Shown here: one piece after another, positions 1 through 11,530 of the stretch
How the letters are laid out: every line of letters begins with the position of its first letter
How positions within the stretch are numbered: position 1 is the first letter of the stretch
NCBI GenBank assembly: GCA_003342815.1
Contig: PTEX01000206.1
Span: forward strand, 1,240,001 to 1,304,000
DNA: 64,000 bases
Reading direction: 5' to 3'
From: Eudromia elegans
Lineage: Eukaryota; Chordata; Aves; Tinamiformes; Tinamidae
Translations under genes and position numbers: made by a program
Notes under the pieces: generated by a model
Told to the model about the DNA's origin: nothing
The model's input: only the letters and a program-made list of their open reading frames with translations
Database searches by the model: none

Positions 1-3000
1 TGCAGTTTTACAGACTGCCCATTTCTCCGAGATAGTATAAACTATATATGTAAATGGGGTGCTAGGGCTGACATCAAAAATGATAGTTCTCTTCTGTCAT
101 ATCATTTTACACAAAAGCAATGTGCAAAAGTAGCAGTGATGATCCACACAAGCAGTCTGTGATGGTCAGTTCTGGTTGTACCATGTAATTTTCATAAGGA
201 ACTCAAAAGGAAGGCAATGGAAAGCGCAGCCATCTACAAGTGAATATTGTAGTGCTTAACTCTCAAAGGCCCATCATGAGCAATATTTACTAGTGAAAAT
301 GCACAAGTTCTTCAAATTTTCATATGACATGTATATGAGCAGCTACCATTTCTTCACCTGAAGCTGAATACTGAAGCCGCATTTCCTAGTTAAAGAATAT
401 AAAAATTTGTGAGATGGACAGAAAAATTTGTTTCTTTTTCTTTAGTCTGTATATTTAAAGATCATTCCTCATTTGTGTACGAAGAGTAGATTACATTAAT
501 TTGATGGTATTTATCAATTTACATAAAGAAAGAGCAATAAATGGTCCATCTAAAAGTCATAAATGTGTTTCTATTACATCAAATGCTTAAGGAGTGACAT
601 AGTACAGATATAAAGTTACATTCTAACTTCTGAAAACAAATGTAAGAACAGTTCACTGTGACAAGATTGAGGTTGATGCTGATTTGATTAAATCTATTGG
701 GAAAGATTTGTGACTGCATCAGACAAACAATATGTTATCTCTCTGTATTTGTAGAATTTAGAGTAACAATATGAAGAGCCTTTTGACTGACTGCTGTCCT
801 GTGGTTTATGTCCCCAAATATGTAAGGAAATAGCCATCTACAGAGTCTAATATGTGTCCTTGTTGCAGATCAATAATTCTCTTCAAGCTATCACCAAATT
901 CCTGATAACATCTCCTCTATCTAATGACAGTTATCAAGGTAATGGTTACGTGCAATTCTACTGGCATCAGTTGTTTATGGTTCTTTCCTTTCGTGTCTAA
1001 CTGAACGTCCACTTTTTAATTTTGGAACAAGTTATTCTCATTGCTTTTCTTATATCCTGCTAGAAGTGAAAAATGGAAATATGTTTATGGTGATTCTTTT
1101 ATATCTACTGAGCAGTTTCTGATCAAAAGACCTAGCTGACTCTTCTGTGGAGCTTACAAGTTGGGGAAAGGAAAACTTGTTACTAATTTTACACTTCTCT
1201 CTGAGAATAGAGTTGGTCTAGACACCTGCATTTGTGAGCCAAAGACTACCACCTTCAAAGTAATGCCTACCTATAGCAGAAAATGGCCTACCTGTCTTGT
1301 ACAATGGACAAGAGGGAATCATAATCCTTGGTATATCCTCTAAAAGGGCTTTCATCCAGATACCATTAAACAGCAATACTAAATGACAAGTCAAAACTTA
1401 TAAGTATGAATTGACAAGAGATGACTACTTGGTATTGGAAACTCGCACTAAAGATGGATTTTAGACTTAGCTGACCATGTTTCATCAAATGCCATGTTTT
1501 ATAGGGTAAAAACTGCATATTCCTTCAGCACTGGGCTCTTCCTCAAGATTAAGTTTTCTCAGGTACAACAGTCTCAGGTAATTCTGAGCTGTGTAAGTAT
1601 TGAAAATGACTGTCCTTGTAAGATTTTTTAAAAGTTATCACCTACCTGGGTTTGCATGACCAAAGCACTCGATTATATGAGGTAAAAGACAACTATGTAA
1701 ATACAAATCATAACTATGCCTTTTAAGTATGATTTGCTGTGTTTGCCATGTTCATTTGAAACAGCACTGGAGGTTGGTGATGATGCCCATCATCACAGGG
1801 ACAAATTCCTATTGCATCTAACTCCACTTATATTCAACAAAATGCAACTGCTTGCAACTGACGTCAACTCGGTGACCCTATAACATATAAAGAGCATGTG
1901 AGCACTGGGATTGGGCTGTCATGACTGCAATATATCAGTTCTAGAACAATGATTGCCTAGCCATAATATCATGTTACTCTGAATATTGACAAATAGTGTT
2001 AATAAACCATCATTTTATATTACAAATGAACCAAACCTACATTGCTTTTTTCCTGAGGTTGTGAAATGAAGTAAAGAAATCAGAAATTGTTCACACCTCA
2101 TAAATGAGTTCACAGTGACTGCACTTTGACTCTAAGCTTTGTCAGCTTCTAGTGGGCAGAAGACTTTGCTTGAAGCCATGTAAGTTATGAAATATGTGTA
2201 TAAATTGGAAAATATTCTATGCCAACATAACAGGATGGAAATGTTGAGTAGAAACATTATTTTCTGATTTAACACATTACAGTGGTGAACCCACCTGGCC
2301 ATATGTTAATTGGGAGAATTACACTGTGCTGTTACTGGCAGGTAAATGATAAAATACTTCACAGAAAAAAATTCCAAGTTTGTTGTCCTACTATTAAAGG
2401 CTATATAGGTGCTGTGCTTTGGGTTATTACCAGATTCCATTCTCCTGTTGCTAATCCCCCTTCCCAGAGACTCAGTTTCCAGAATGATGGATGAGCAAAT
2501 GGATGACTCAGGACATAGACAACAGACAGTGATTAATTCCTGTGTTAATATCAGGTGGCAAAATGGAGTGATTGTTCAGTACATATTTTACTGCAACAGC
2601 AATAATAATAACTGACATTAAAAAACTATGAATTAATGTGTGCTGACCAAGGAGATTAAGAGTGGAGCTAAGAAAAGGAGAGAGATCACTTGTAGGAGAG
2701 ATGACTATTAACTAAAGAGAAAATTTTGGTTTATATGATTTGATCATCACCTGCAGACACTGTCAGTCTATAGAAGCAGAAGAAAACAAGGTATATGTCT
2801 GGAAAGTTTTGTGCCATCATAAATAGCCACCATATGATAATAATTTATGACATTTATTATTTTGCTAATGCAGTTTTACTGTGACCTCAACTAGCATCAT
2901 GCTGCATAAACAGGTAAGTGTAGAAAATCTTTACCAGTTTCTTACTTTATTTCATCTGCCTTTAACATCTATTTGACCAACACTGTGGGTAAACTAGAGC

Positions 3001-3869
3001 AATAATCAAAGATATTTCCATAGGACCAATATATTTTAAGTATATCTTCTATATCTTAAAGTTATGATAGGCAGTTTCAGTACAAACATAATTACGATGA
3101 CTACAATTTTTAGATGATGTGCTACAGTGTATGTATATTGAGAGACAAGTCTTGTTTATCATATGTATATAATTTACACACTTTGAAATATGTTTGACTT
3201 TCAGGAACACATGCTTGCTGTGGTCACATACTGACAATTCTTCAAAATGTGAACTCCTGATTGACAGTGAGCTTTTCTGGTTATCTACACACACCAAACA
3301 ACCTCACATCATGCACGATCTATGCTGTCTAACATTAGAAACTAGTCTTAGGTCAGGTGTCCAATGGAACAGATAAAAAAAAGTGATGGTCTCCTTTTGA
3401 TGCTTTCCAGACTTTTTTTTGCATCTATGACGCTGATGACAGTGTATATCTCTACCAGCTAAGTCTTCTTGTGAGTCTGCTGGTAAGCCACAAGAATGAA
3501 TTTAATAGATGGGACATACACATTATACTTTATTGTGTGATTACCAGAAGACAATTTGTTATTTTCATGCATAAATCAGAGAGATTATTTTACGAGAATA
3601 TGACACATGGTTCTTTTGAATCTGGTTTTGTAACTGACATATGTTAAAACAATCTTATGATTACCACTCTTTCTGCAATCTGTGCACTGTGAGCTAAGAA
3701 ATTATGCTTAATGTCACAGCTCGGGTATCAGTCGCAGTAATATCACTGGGTCCAATAACTATTTGTTGCTCAGCTCACAATGCCACTTGATTTACAGCAT
3801 ATCTGAACACCTTAGTGGCCAGTGATATTTGTTCCTTTCACTGATAATAGCAATGTTTTCCTCTGCAGC

Positions 3870-4160
3870 TCATAGTGATGCAGCCACCTGCATCTTACTC
3901 TTCTGGAAATAAAGCTGTCCAAACCAAGACACGGCAGCAGCAAAAGGTGGCCGGGAAATACTGTTCCATGAAGGCTTCTTCACATCTCCTGCTGCCGCTG
4001 TGTTTGGCTTTGGCCACCTCAAGAACAGGGGATAACAGTTCAACACTTTCTATGCAGGCCACAGCTAGCTGGGGACAGAACTCTGCAATCCCCTCCTTGC
4101 TCCTCAGCCTGGTCATCTTATTCCATCTCCAGTTCAGGCTGCCAGTGATTTAGTAGCTTG
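3870..4160. other. GC-richer block of unknown origin in the 3' region
   Basis: About 290 bp stand out from the AT-rich surroundings. They are open on both strands over much of their length: 92 codons on plus (3875-4153) and 73 codons on minus (3895-4116). Neither translation resembles a family I know. It could be a decayed repeat or a conserved UTR segment. Confidence 0.3.
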
Positions 4161-5398
4161 GGTCTCTACTTAAAAGCACAGTTTCTGGAGCACAGAGTGT
4201 TCAGTTTGCTATAGGCCTTTTCTGCAGTTTGCCCCACTGATGGTTCAGATGTGAATAACCAGGAATGGAATGAAATGATTCCCTTGCTTCTCTCTAACAC
4301 CTTTTTTTTGCCTTTTTTTTTTTTTTTCTTACGCTATACAAACAGCCAGAATTTGATTCTACATAATTTGGTACCAGAGGCTACATTTAACTGATATTAA
4401 AATTGTGAAGTAAGCTAAAGAAAGCCAAAAATCCAAAATTAGGCTTACCCTCTGTTCTTAGCCCCTGTGCTCTTGGCTCGGCTGAATGCCTGGGGAGGTG
4501 AAGCAAAATGTCAAGTGAATGCTTATGCTTATGCTTGAATCTCTTAGCTTAGGTTAGTTTATTTCACAAAATTAACCTTAAAATGTCCTTTTCTCTAATT
4601 GTCCCCTCCCTTCACCCCTCTTTGAACAAAGAAGAACAAAAGTTCATAGGAAGATATAAAATATGTATTACATTTATTTATGAGACTTAAAAGGGCTCCT
4701 TTGGAGCCATTTGAGTCTCTCCACCCTAGCCTATCCAGTAAATACACAGTTACATAGGTTTTTTTAATGTATTTTTTGATAAAAGTAAATTTCTGTCTAC
4801 AGTCATTAACCTTTTCACAGGTTTACACATTAAAAGGCCAGAGGAAACACTGTCATCACCTACTCTGGCTTGCTGCATGAAACAGACTACTGTAATCTGA
4901 AGATACACAACCCTGTATGGCCAGCTTGATAGACTGCAACTGGTTAAAACAATCCATATTCATTTTTGCATTGTGACAATAGTAATATGGAAATGTTTAT
5001 TAAAAAACTTTATGAAAAGGTTACGGCACATGAACAGGAACCCAAATTTCAGAACTCGAACAAAACATTTCCACTTTTTTTTTTTTTTTCTTGATGCTAA
5101 TAATTATAGGCCATGGTATAGAACAATTGTTTTTTAAATACCATTTTCTTAAAACTATCTTTTACTTGTTTAAGTTCAAAAGAAAACTCGGCAACATCAC
5201 TAATTTATACTGAACTACTACTATCATTTGTAGCCACCAATGTACTTGGAAATCAGACTGAACACAACTGGTTCTACATCTTATACCTAAAGCAAATTTT
5301 AATGTCTGTGTTACAACCTACTGAAAATAGGAGTATATAATAGAAATGCTGACACAGCCTTGTCTTGCATGACATAAACATGCCAGTATAATATTTGT

Positions 5399-5404
5399 TT
5401 TATT
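5399..5404 (-). promoter_or_regulatory. Candidate distal polyadenylation signal (AATAAA)
   Basis: A minus-strand AATAAA is followed within about 20-60 nt by T- and TG-rich sequence (catgtttatgtcatg, then ggctgtgtcagc). That arrangement is more plausible for cleavage than the proximal copy, but it is unproven. Confidence 0.25.
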
Positions 5405-5924
5405 ATCCCTCCTTCTGTATTTAATATATATGCACTTTTAAGTAAAATAAAATAAAGAATCAACATATTATGTATTCATGTATCTATGATGTACCATATA
5501 CCAAGCACTAGACTTATCACACTTACCTTCCTGCATAATTAAAGTTCTCCAAATACAAACATTTTTTTTTTAATCTTACCAAAGAACAAAAGTCAACATG
5601 CTCAGCACTTCATTACTCTCAGGGAGACAGTTGCACAAAAAGTTAGAGCTGCCATGAAACATATTTTGAAATTGAAGTGAAATTTTCAAGTGAATAAGAA
5701 AACAGATAAGATGCTGTTCTGCCTTAAAGATTATACAAAATTAGCTCTCCCACTGTACAGGAAAATCAAATGCAGATTAAGTAGTAGTGTTAGTACTTTC
5801 CACCAACTACCCAAGGGACAGATGCAGAACAGTAACAGGAATAATTTTGTTCTGTCTGTGGTAGAGCATAAGTTATAGCAGTTTGCTGACAATAAAAAAA
5901 ATCTTCACAGATTGAAATATGCAT

Positions 5925-5999
5925 GCGTGTGTCTGTGTGTCTGTGTGAATGTATAAATATACAAACACACAGGCATACACACACATACACACATATATT
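5925..5999. repeat. TG-rich / CA-rich imperfect inverted repeat
   Basis: A TG-rich arm (gtgtgtctgtgtgtctgtgtg) around 5927-5947 is followed after a short AT spacer by a CA-rich arm (acacacaggcatacacacac) around 5964-5998. The two could pair into a hairpin in single-stranded DNA or RNA. Confidence 0.6.
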
Positions 6000-7406
6000 A
6001 AAAATATATGACAAACAGGCATAGAATTCTTAGTTCACCAAATGAGCAGTAAATATCCTATGTCAGTTAATTATGAATCTCTATTTTAGCAAGAACTGAA
6101 TTGGATTTACTAAACAATGCTATGGGCTGATACTGGTGCACTTCTAACCTACAGTATGCAGTACCTCTACAAAACATCTCCAAAATGCCATCTGCATTGC
6201 ATATTTGCTGTAAAACTATATCTTCTTCTAATCTTCATTTTTGTTAGCCGTACATACGTATATCTGTTTATGCTCTAAGAATTAAGTTTGCAATGCTTTA
6301 TAGCATGCCACATATGTTCATAAAATAAGTCCTCAAATCAATATAAAATCATGTAACTGAACAAAAAGGCATACTATTTTTCATGCTATGCTCAATATAA
6401 ATATAAATTCAAGGCAGTCAAGCTATCATTTCATTACCAAAATAATAATGACCATAATATATATGTATATATACCTACACTCTCTAAAAAATGATCCAGC
6501 TATGTGGATTAAGAAATCAGTAAGAAATTGGTTTGTATGTAGTATAAAAATTTTGTTTTATGTAAAAGCCAATACTGGCCACTTCAAGTATCTTAACACT
6601 TTCCTATAATCTTTTCATTAACAGCTAAGTTATTTGTAGAAATGATAATTTTATTCTGAAAATTTTATTCAAGTTAAATAAAAATTCACTTCTACTGTAG
6701 TTCATTTTTAGAGTGTGCATGTATACATAGCAAAATACCCTTCTACAGGTCTATCATAAATATTTTAGTTTCTGCCGCTTCTTTTCTAAGAAAACAATTC
6801 AACATTCTTTCTTTAGTTTTTCTTTCTTTTTTTTTTTTTTTTTTTGATAATATATATCAGGCCTTCCAAGAAGTAAAATCCTTCTTAGCTGATTAGCAAC
6901 ACCAGATTCCCTTCAGTTTGTGCCAGTTTGCAAGTTAAAGGTCAAAGAGCAAAGACATAGGACAGTACACTTTAAGGAAATTCAGACGGTGAAGCTGTTC
7001 ACAGATGACAATGTTTAACTCGGTAATGACAGTCAACAGGTCAATAATCAAGTTCAAGGCAAGCTGTTCATTGTTTCAAAAGCTACTCCCCTCAAATCCT
7101 GGCTTTCATACAAAACCAGGTGTCTGACTCGTGGGGTGCATTCGTTCTGACCATCTTTAGTAAGTTCACAGCTCAGTGACTGTAAAGCCTATCACTGCAA
7201 GAAGCAGCTCCTAAAATCAATAAAGAGGTCTGTCAGTTGCTGACTTTTCTCTAGGAAAAAAATATTGATACAAACCTGCTCTGCAGGTCACATGAACATG
7301 ACAATACTGCTGTTAGCACAAAGTACGCACAATGACAAAATGCTTTGGTGGTCCCTTGGTTCTCTCAGTGATATAATGTTGGGCTAAATGCCAGAGATCT
7401 TCCTAA

Positions 7407-7882
7407 CCCTTTGAGAACTATGGTGAACATGCAATGGCATAAAGCATTGGAGCATATTCATGCAATATCAGAGTCATCATTTTTGTTTTCCCTCGAAATT
7501 GTAACTCTACCTCTGTAGAAGTAAATTGAATTATCATGCAACACAGTTTAAAAGAGAAATTCAATGTCTAAGATAAAAGGTTAGGCTACAAAACTGTGAC
7601 CAGTTCTGAAAAAATTCCTGGTAAGTGGCAGCAGTTATTAAAATCAGTTTGGTTCATTTAACCAGAAAGTACCTGGTAAACATATTTTGCTTTCTATTTG
7701 TATGCTACAATTGCTTTTTAATGTGAGTCATAAAAATACTCACTTGCGATCACAGGAAATCTGCTTTAAAAAAATGATTTTCTTTTAAAACCTATATTTC
7801 CCAAATGCAATCCTGTAACTTAATGCCAACAAAGACTGGCATCCACTGGACTCTGAAAACTGATGCAATAGTTCTCAAAGGG
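7407..7882. mobile_element. Candidate small piggyBac-like element with perfect terminal inverted repeats
   Basis: TAACCCTTTGAGAACTAT at 7404-7421 is repeated as an exact reverse complement at 7868-7885, with about 446 bp between the arms. If the element is counted from CCCTTT to AAAGGG it is 476 bp. It is flanked by ctaa (7403-7406) and ttac (7883-7886), each one base from TTAA. Ends starting with CCCT beside a TTAA target duplication are characteristic of piggyBac transposons. The interior has no meaningful open frame, so it would be non-autonomous. The family assignment is inference; the inverted repeat itself is direct observation. Confidence 0.4.
7412..7419 (-). promoter_or_regulatory. 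Candidate miR-146 seed-match site (AGTTCTCA)
   Basis: The minus strand reads AGTTCTCA, an 8-mer match to the miR-146a/b seed as I recall it. It lies in the probable MMP16 3' UTR, and MMP16 has been reported as a miR-146b target in human glioma. The site is inside the left inverted-repeat arm at 7404-7421. Function here is unproven. Confidence 0.3.
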
Positions 7883-8543
7883 TTACACTGATAAAATACC
7901 AGTGTCGAGTTTCTCTGTAGCATGACTGTTGCTTTAGTTCACTGAAATCCACTTCAGAGACACACTGCTTTTTACCATGCTTTGGAATGAGCGCTCCTGA
8001 CAGACCTGGAGAAGGCCTGGGGCAGTTGGCTTGGTATAATTTGGGAAAGATTATGCAGGAAAACCAACCAGAAACCAAACAAACCAATAAAAAGGTTCCA
8101 CTTGAATATAGTAATGAATATAAATGAGTTTAAAACATTGAGGACATAGCCCAGAGCAGCTGTATAAAACACAAAATGAATGTATCATTAAGGCTGTTAC
8201 TATATTGCAGATATTTTGGCCCCTTGTTTGTTGGAAAATGGCTGTCCAAACAGTCTGAAGTCCTGCGTGTCACCCGGCTCTCCCACCTGACAAAATTGGA
8301 AGCAGGAGTATAGGACTTTATCCATAGCAGACAGAAAGCAATCCTCTTTGGAGACAAAGCTGTTTTGGGTCTTCTCTCTTTCCTGAAAGTTCCACTGTGG
8401 GTTGTTGTGTTTTTCTAAAAAAATTTACTTTCAGCAAAAATTTTTTTTTTCAAAGGGGAACAGGCCTTAGGAGACAAATGTAGAAACATTGGAGAATTTT
8501 TGTTTGTTTGTTTGTTTTCCTCTTCATTAGTTAATCCTGATAG

Positions 8544-8549
8544 TTTATT
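8544..8549 (-). promoter_or_regulatory. Candidate proximal polyadenylation signal (AATAAA)
   Basis: This is the first minus-strand AATAAA after the stop codon, 276 nt downstream. The following sequence is rich in CAAA repeats rather than GU, so it is a weak candidate for a short 3' UTR isoform. Confidence 0.25.
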
Positions 8550-8824
8550 GGGTATCGAGCGTGCAGAGGAAAGGCCTAGAATCGAATGACAAAGAAAGAC
8601 AAAGGACTGAAGAAACAGCAGATACCGTGTTTCATGGAAGCTTCCCAGCCGAGCAAGTCGCCCCGTGCGTGCAGGACAGGCAACCCCCGGGGTTCTAGAG
8701 ATCAGCTTTGTTTCAGACTGACAGATGCCCGCTCCTAGCTAGGAAACTGCATAACAGCTCTCGTGTTGAATCTCAAGTTACCACAAACTCCTGGGAGGGA
8801 AGGAATCAAAACCAAAGCCCTACA

Positions 8825-9159
8825 TCACACCCACTCTTGCATAGAGCGTTTGCAGTACAGTATGTGGCGGGGTGTTCCTTTCCTTTTGAACTGGAACACA
8901 GTGTAAACCAAGACGAGGAGGCACAAAGCCAGGATGCAAGGGATGACGATGGCTATGGCTTTCACAGTGCTGGCTGTGTTGTCCAGTTTGATGACAATGT
9001 CAACGTCATCTTGAGGGCTGTGTCGGTCTTTGTCTCGGTCTGTTGGTCCATCACAACCCATAAAATCCTTGAGGATGGATCTGGGGTAGCCAGGTTCCAC
9101 CCTGAGCATCTGGTTATTGAATTTCCAGTACTCTTTTCCTTTGTAGAAATATGTGAAGC
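8825..9159 (-). CDS. MMP16: MMP16 exon 10: last hemopexin blade, stem, transmembrane helix, cytoplasmic tail and stop
   Basis: The coding part is 335 nt: two bases of a split Gly, 110 codons and TGA at 8825-8827. Residues 1-34 finish the hemopexin domain (FTYFYKGKEYWKF, VEPGYP). Cys35 in MGCDG is the expected partner of the Cys in exon 6. Residues ~38-66 are the acidic stem. Residues ~67-88 form one hydrophobic helix (8894-8959; IAIVIPCILALCLLVLVYTV). The 22-residue tail starts with the basic stop-transfer sequence FKRK and ends QEWV, a C-terminus shared by several MT-MMPs. Tail Tyr101 and Cys102 (exon numbering) are candidates for phosphorylation and palmitoylation, by analogy with MT1-MMP. 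The acceptor is ttcttccttag|GC. Confidence 0.97.
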
Positions 9160-10338
9160 CTAAGGAAGAAAAGTGCAATTATTTTGTTACAATAATTATT
9201 TTGCAAAGCAAATTATGTTATGACAATGAAAAGTCAAAATCATTCATGGGCCTTTCAAATCTTCTGGGCACATTCACTTCCTTCTTGTTTCCAGAAAATT
9301 TTAAAGCCTCAATTTCTTATGTGAATAAGCTAGGATTTTATTTTCCTCACTTCTTACAAAAATAAAGACATTCCAGAAGATCTGAACACCAGGGGCAGAG
9401 GTTTTTTTTTTTTTTTCTCTATCCAAAATAAAACACCTATAAAATCCAGCCAGATCTTTAGAGCTCAAGAATCCTTGAGGCCAGATTTTGGGATATTGAG
9501 AAGCATTCCAATCCCTTTGAAGATAAGAAGTAAACTGCAACACTATCCTAGCCAGGAATAAGACTGAAGCCTCTTCAGTGTCACTCAGTCTATTGCCCTG
9601 CTTTGGAAGAAAGAAATTAGATGGAAATTCTCCTTTGCCAGGAGAAAACAGGTGTACTCAGGTTTGAATTTTCTGCAAGAAATTGGCACTTGATCATTCA
9701 GGTGCAATTCAATGTAATTACCAAACACGCCTAAATGCAGAAAAACTGCCTGCCTGCCAGAAACCCACATTACTTTGTTATACCAGCTGAAAAATGGCAT
9801 TAATCTGTCAAGACATAAACCTTCAGGATGGATGTATTTCTTCCTACTGTTTATGAGACAAATGCAAACAGCTGAGTTTTGCCTTCTTTGCTTTATAAAC
9901 CTCCTCATTTTTTTCTGTAGTGCTAAAGGCTGCTTTATTAATATTAACAGCAATTAATATTAAAAACGATTAGGCACTGTTTGTCATTTTGACAATGCTT
10001 CCTGAAAAGATCAGTGACTGGCTATTTGGAGGCAATATTAAAAATCACTACTCAAACAGCTGCTAGAGTCTTTCAAGTCTACAAAAAGAAAAAAAAGAAA
10101 AAAGACTTGTTAATGCATTTCTTTTCCAGCTCAAACTATGTACAAAATTCTTCGTAAGCCAGAGCTGCATGTTTCAGAATATTTAGAATATCTGAAGAGA
10201 CTTCTACATTAGCTATTTATGTAACTCTAATTGCCTTTCTAGCTACTGAATAGATGCTATTTTCCTTTTTTTTAATCCCTTGCAGTTTTATTGTCAGAGA
10301 ATGTGTCAGTGTATCTAGAAAAAGGTATAATACTGTTT

Positions 10339-10680
10339 GGGAAAGAAAGGAAGAAAGGAAGAAAGGGAAGAGAGAAAGGGAAGAGAGAAAGAGAGAGAGA
10401 AAGAAAGAGAGAGAGAGAGAAAGAGAGAAAGAGAGAGAGAAAGAAAGAAGAGAGAGAGAAAGAGAGAAAGAGAGAAAGAGAGAAAGAAAGAGAGAAAGAG
10501 AGAAAGAGAGAGAGAAAGAGAGAAAGAAAGAGAGAGAGAAAGAAAGAAAGAAAGAAAGAGAGAAAGAAAGAGAGAAAGAAAGAGAGAAAGAAAGAGAAAG
10601 AAAGAGAGAAAGAAAGAGAAAGAGAGAAAGAAAGAGAGAAAGAGAGAAAGAAAGAGAGAAAGAGAGAAAGAGAGAAAGAG

Positions 10681-10727
<47 letters not shown>

Positions 10728-10763
10728 NNNNNNNNNNNNNNNNNNNNNNNNNNNNNNNNNNNN

Positions 10764-10858
<95 letters not shown>

Positions 10859-10885
10859 GAAGAAAGAAAGAAAGAAAGAAAGAAA

Positions 10886-10935
<50 letters not shown>

Positions 10936-10937
10936 AA
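10339..10937 (+). repeat. Polypurine (GAAA)n / (GAGA)n microsatellite, 599 bp as assembled, with an internal gap
   Basis: The plus strand is pure G and A throughout, mostly GAAA units. GAGA interruptions fill the left two-thirds; nearly perfect GAAA lies at the right, with two GGAA variants near 10858 and 10886. The N run 10728-10763 lies in the perfect part, so the true array length is unknown. Long open frames of Lys/Glu/Arg (plus) or Leu/Ser/Phe (minus) here are artefacts of the repeat. On the MMP16 sense strand this is an intronic polypyrimidine tract. Confidence 0.98.
10728..10763. other. Assembly gap (36 N)
   Basis: An unresolved base run sits within the polypurine array, most likely because reads could not span it. 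The stated size need not be real. Confidence 0.99.
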
Positions 10938-10969
10938 TTATACACTGAAGCATCAAATAAAAAACATTA

Positions 10970-11530
10970 AGATCGAAGCAGTACAGGAACTAGCAGCCCT
11001 TACAGATCCAGAATCTTTGGTCAGAATACACTTTGCTCTGCCAAGCCCTGAGGGTGGTGTAAGTTTCCTGTCACTTTGCTGAGGTGAGACCCAGGACAGT
11101 GTGGCCAGCAGAGCTGCGCAGGGGCTGCTACAGGTGAAGGAAGGGGAGTGTCAAACATTGAGCACTTTTAGTGCTTCTTGATGCAGAAGGAGATGATTTG
11201 AGCCGACCTATGGAAGCACTTCCTGTTAACCCGCTGGACTTTGTCCTGCAGCAATCCAGAGATACTCTTCCAGGTGCTCAGAGTGGAGCCAGGCTACGTA
11301 GGTGCTCTGTGGAGGTGCTCGTGGTTGGGAACAGTGCGAGCGATGCCAAAAACCCAAAGAGTGCAGAGGAGCTGAGGAACCACTAACACCTCCAAGAGCA
11401 GCTCGCGCCTGCACTGGCAGCACATCTGATGGGTAAAACCTTCCACAGCCTTATCACATGAGCAACATTTACTCCTTCTTCTCCCCAAAACTGCCCTGCT
11501 GTCCCCTCACTGCAGCAGAATTTCTGACTT
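10970..11530. other. GC-richer block flanking the polypurine array
   Basis: About 560 bp are distinctly richer in G+C than the surrounding intron, beginning just after the right edge of the array. Small open frames exist on both strands (71 codons at 11171-11386 plus; 65 codons at 11226-11423 minus). None resembles a known protein. A decayed mobile element whose tail seeded the microsatellite is one possibility. Confidence 0.3.

Larger units (their letters stand above)
1..8824 (-). other. MMP16: Downstream of the MMP16 stop: probable long 3' UTR and 3' flank
   Basis: No second gene is recognisable in these 8.8 kb. The sequence is AT-rich, with poly-T tracts (for example 6827-6845) and short repeats. 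Mammalian MMP16 mRNAs are recalled to have 3' UTRs of several kilobases, so much or all of this stretch may be transcribed UTR. AATAAA hexamers on the minus strand lie at 8544-8549, 6664-6669, 6650-6655, 5399-5404, 3529-3534 and 2946-2951. Which is used cannot be decided from sequence alone. The small open frames here look like chance. Confidence 0.5.

Noticed and set aside
8708-9163. 151-codon plus-strand open frame
   Set aside because: It is the antisense shadow of MMP16 exon 10, whose minus-strand reading matches a known protein and splice sites.
10217-10970. Open frames of 200-260 codons on both strands rich in Lys-Glu-Arg or Leu-Ser-Phe
   Set aside because: They are read from the GAAA/GAGA microsatellite and cross the N run. 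They are not genes.
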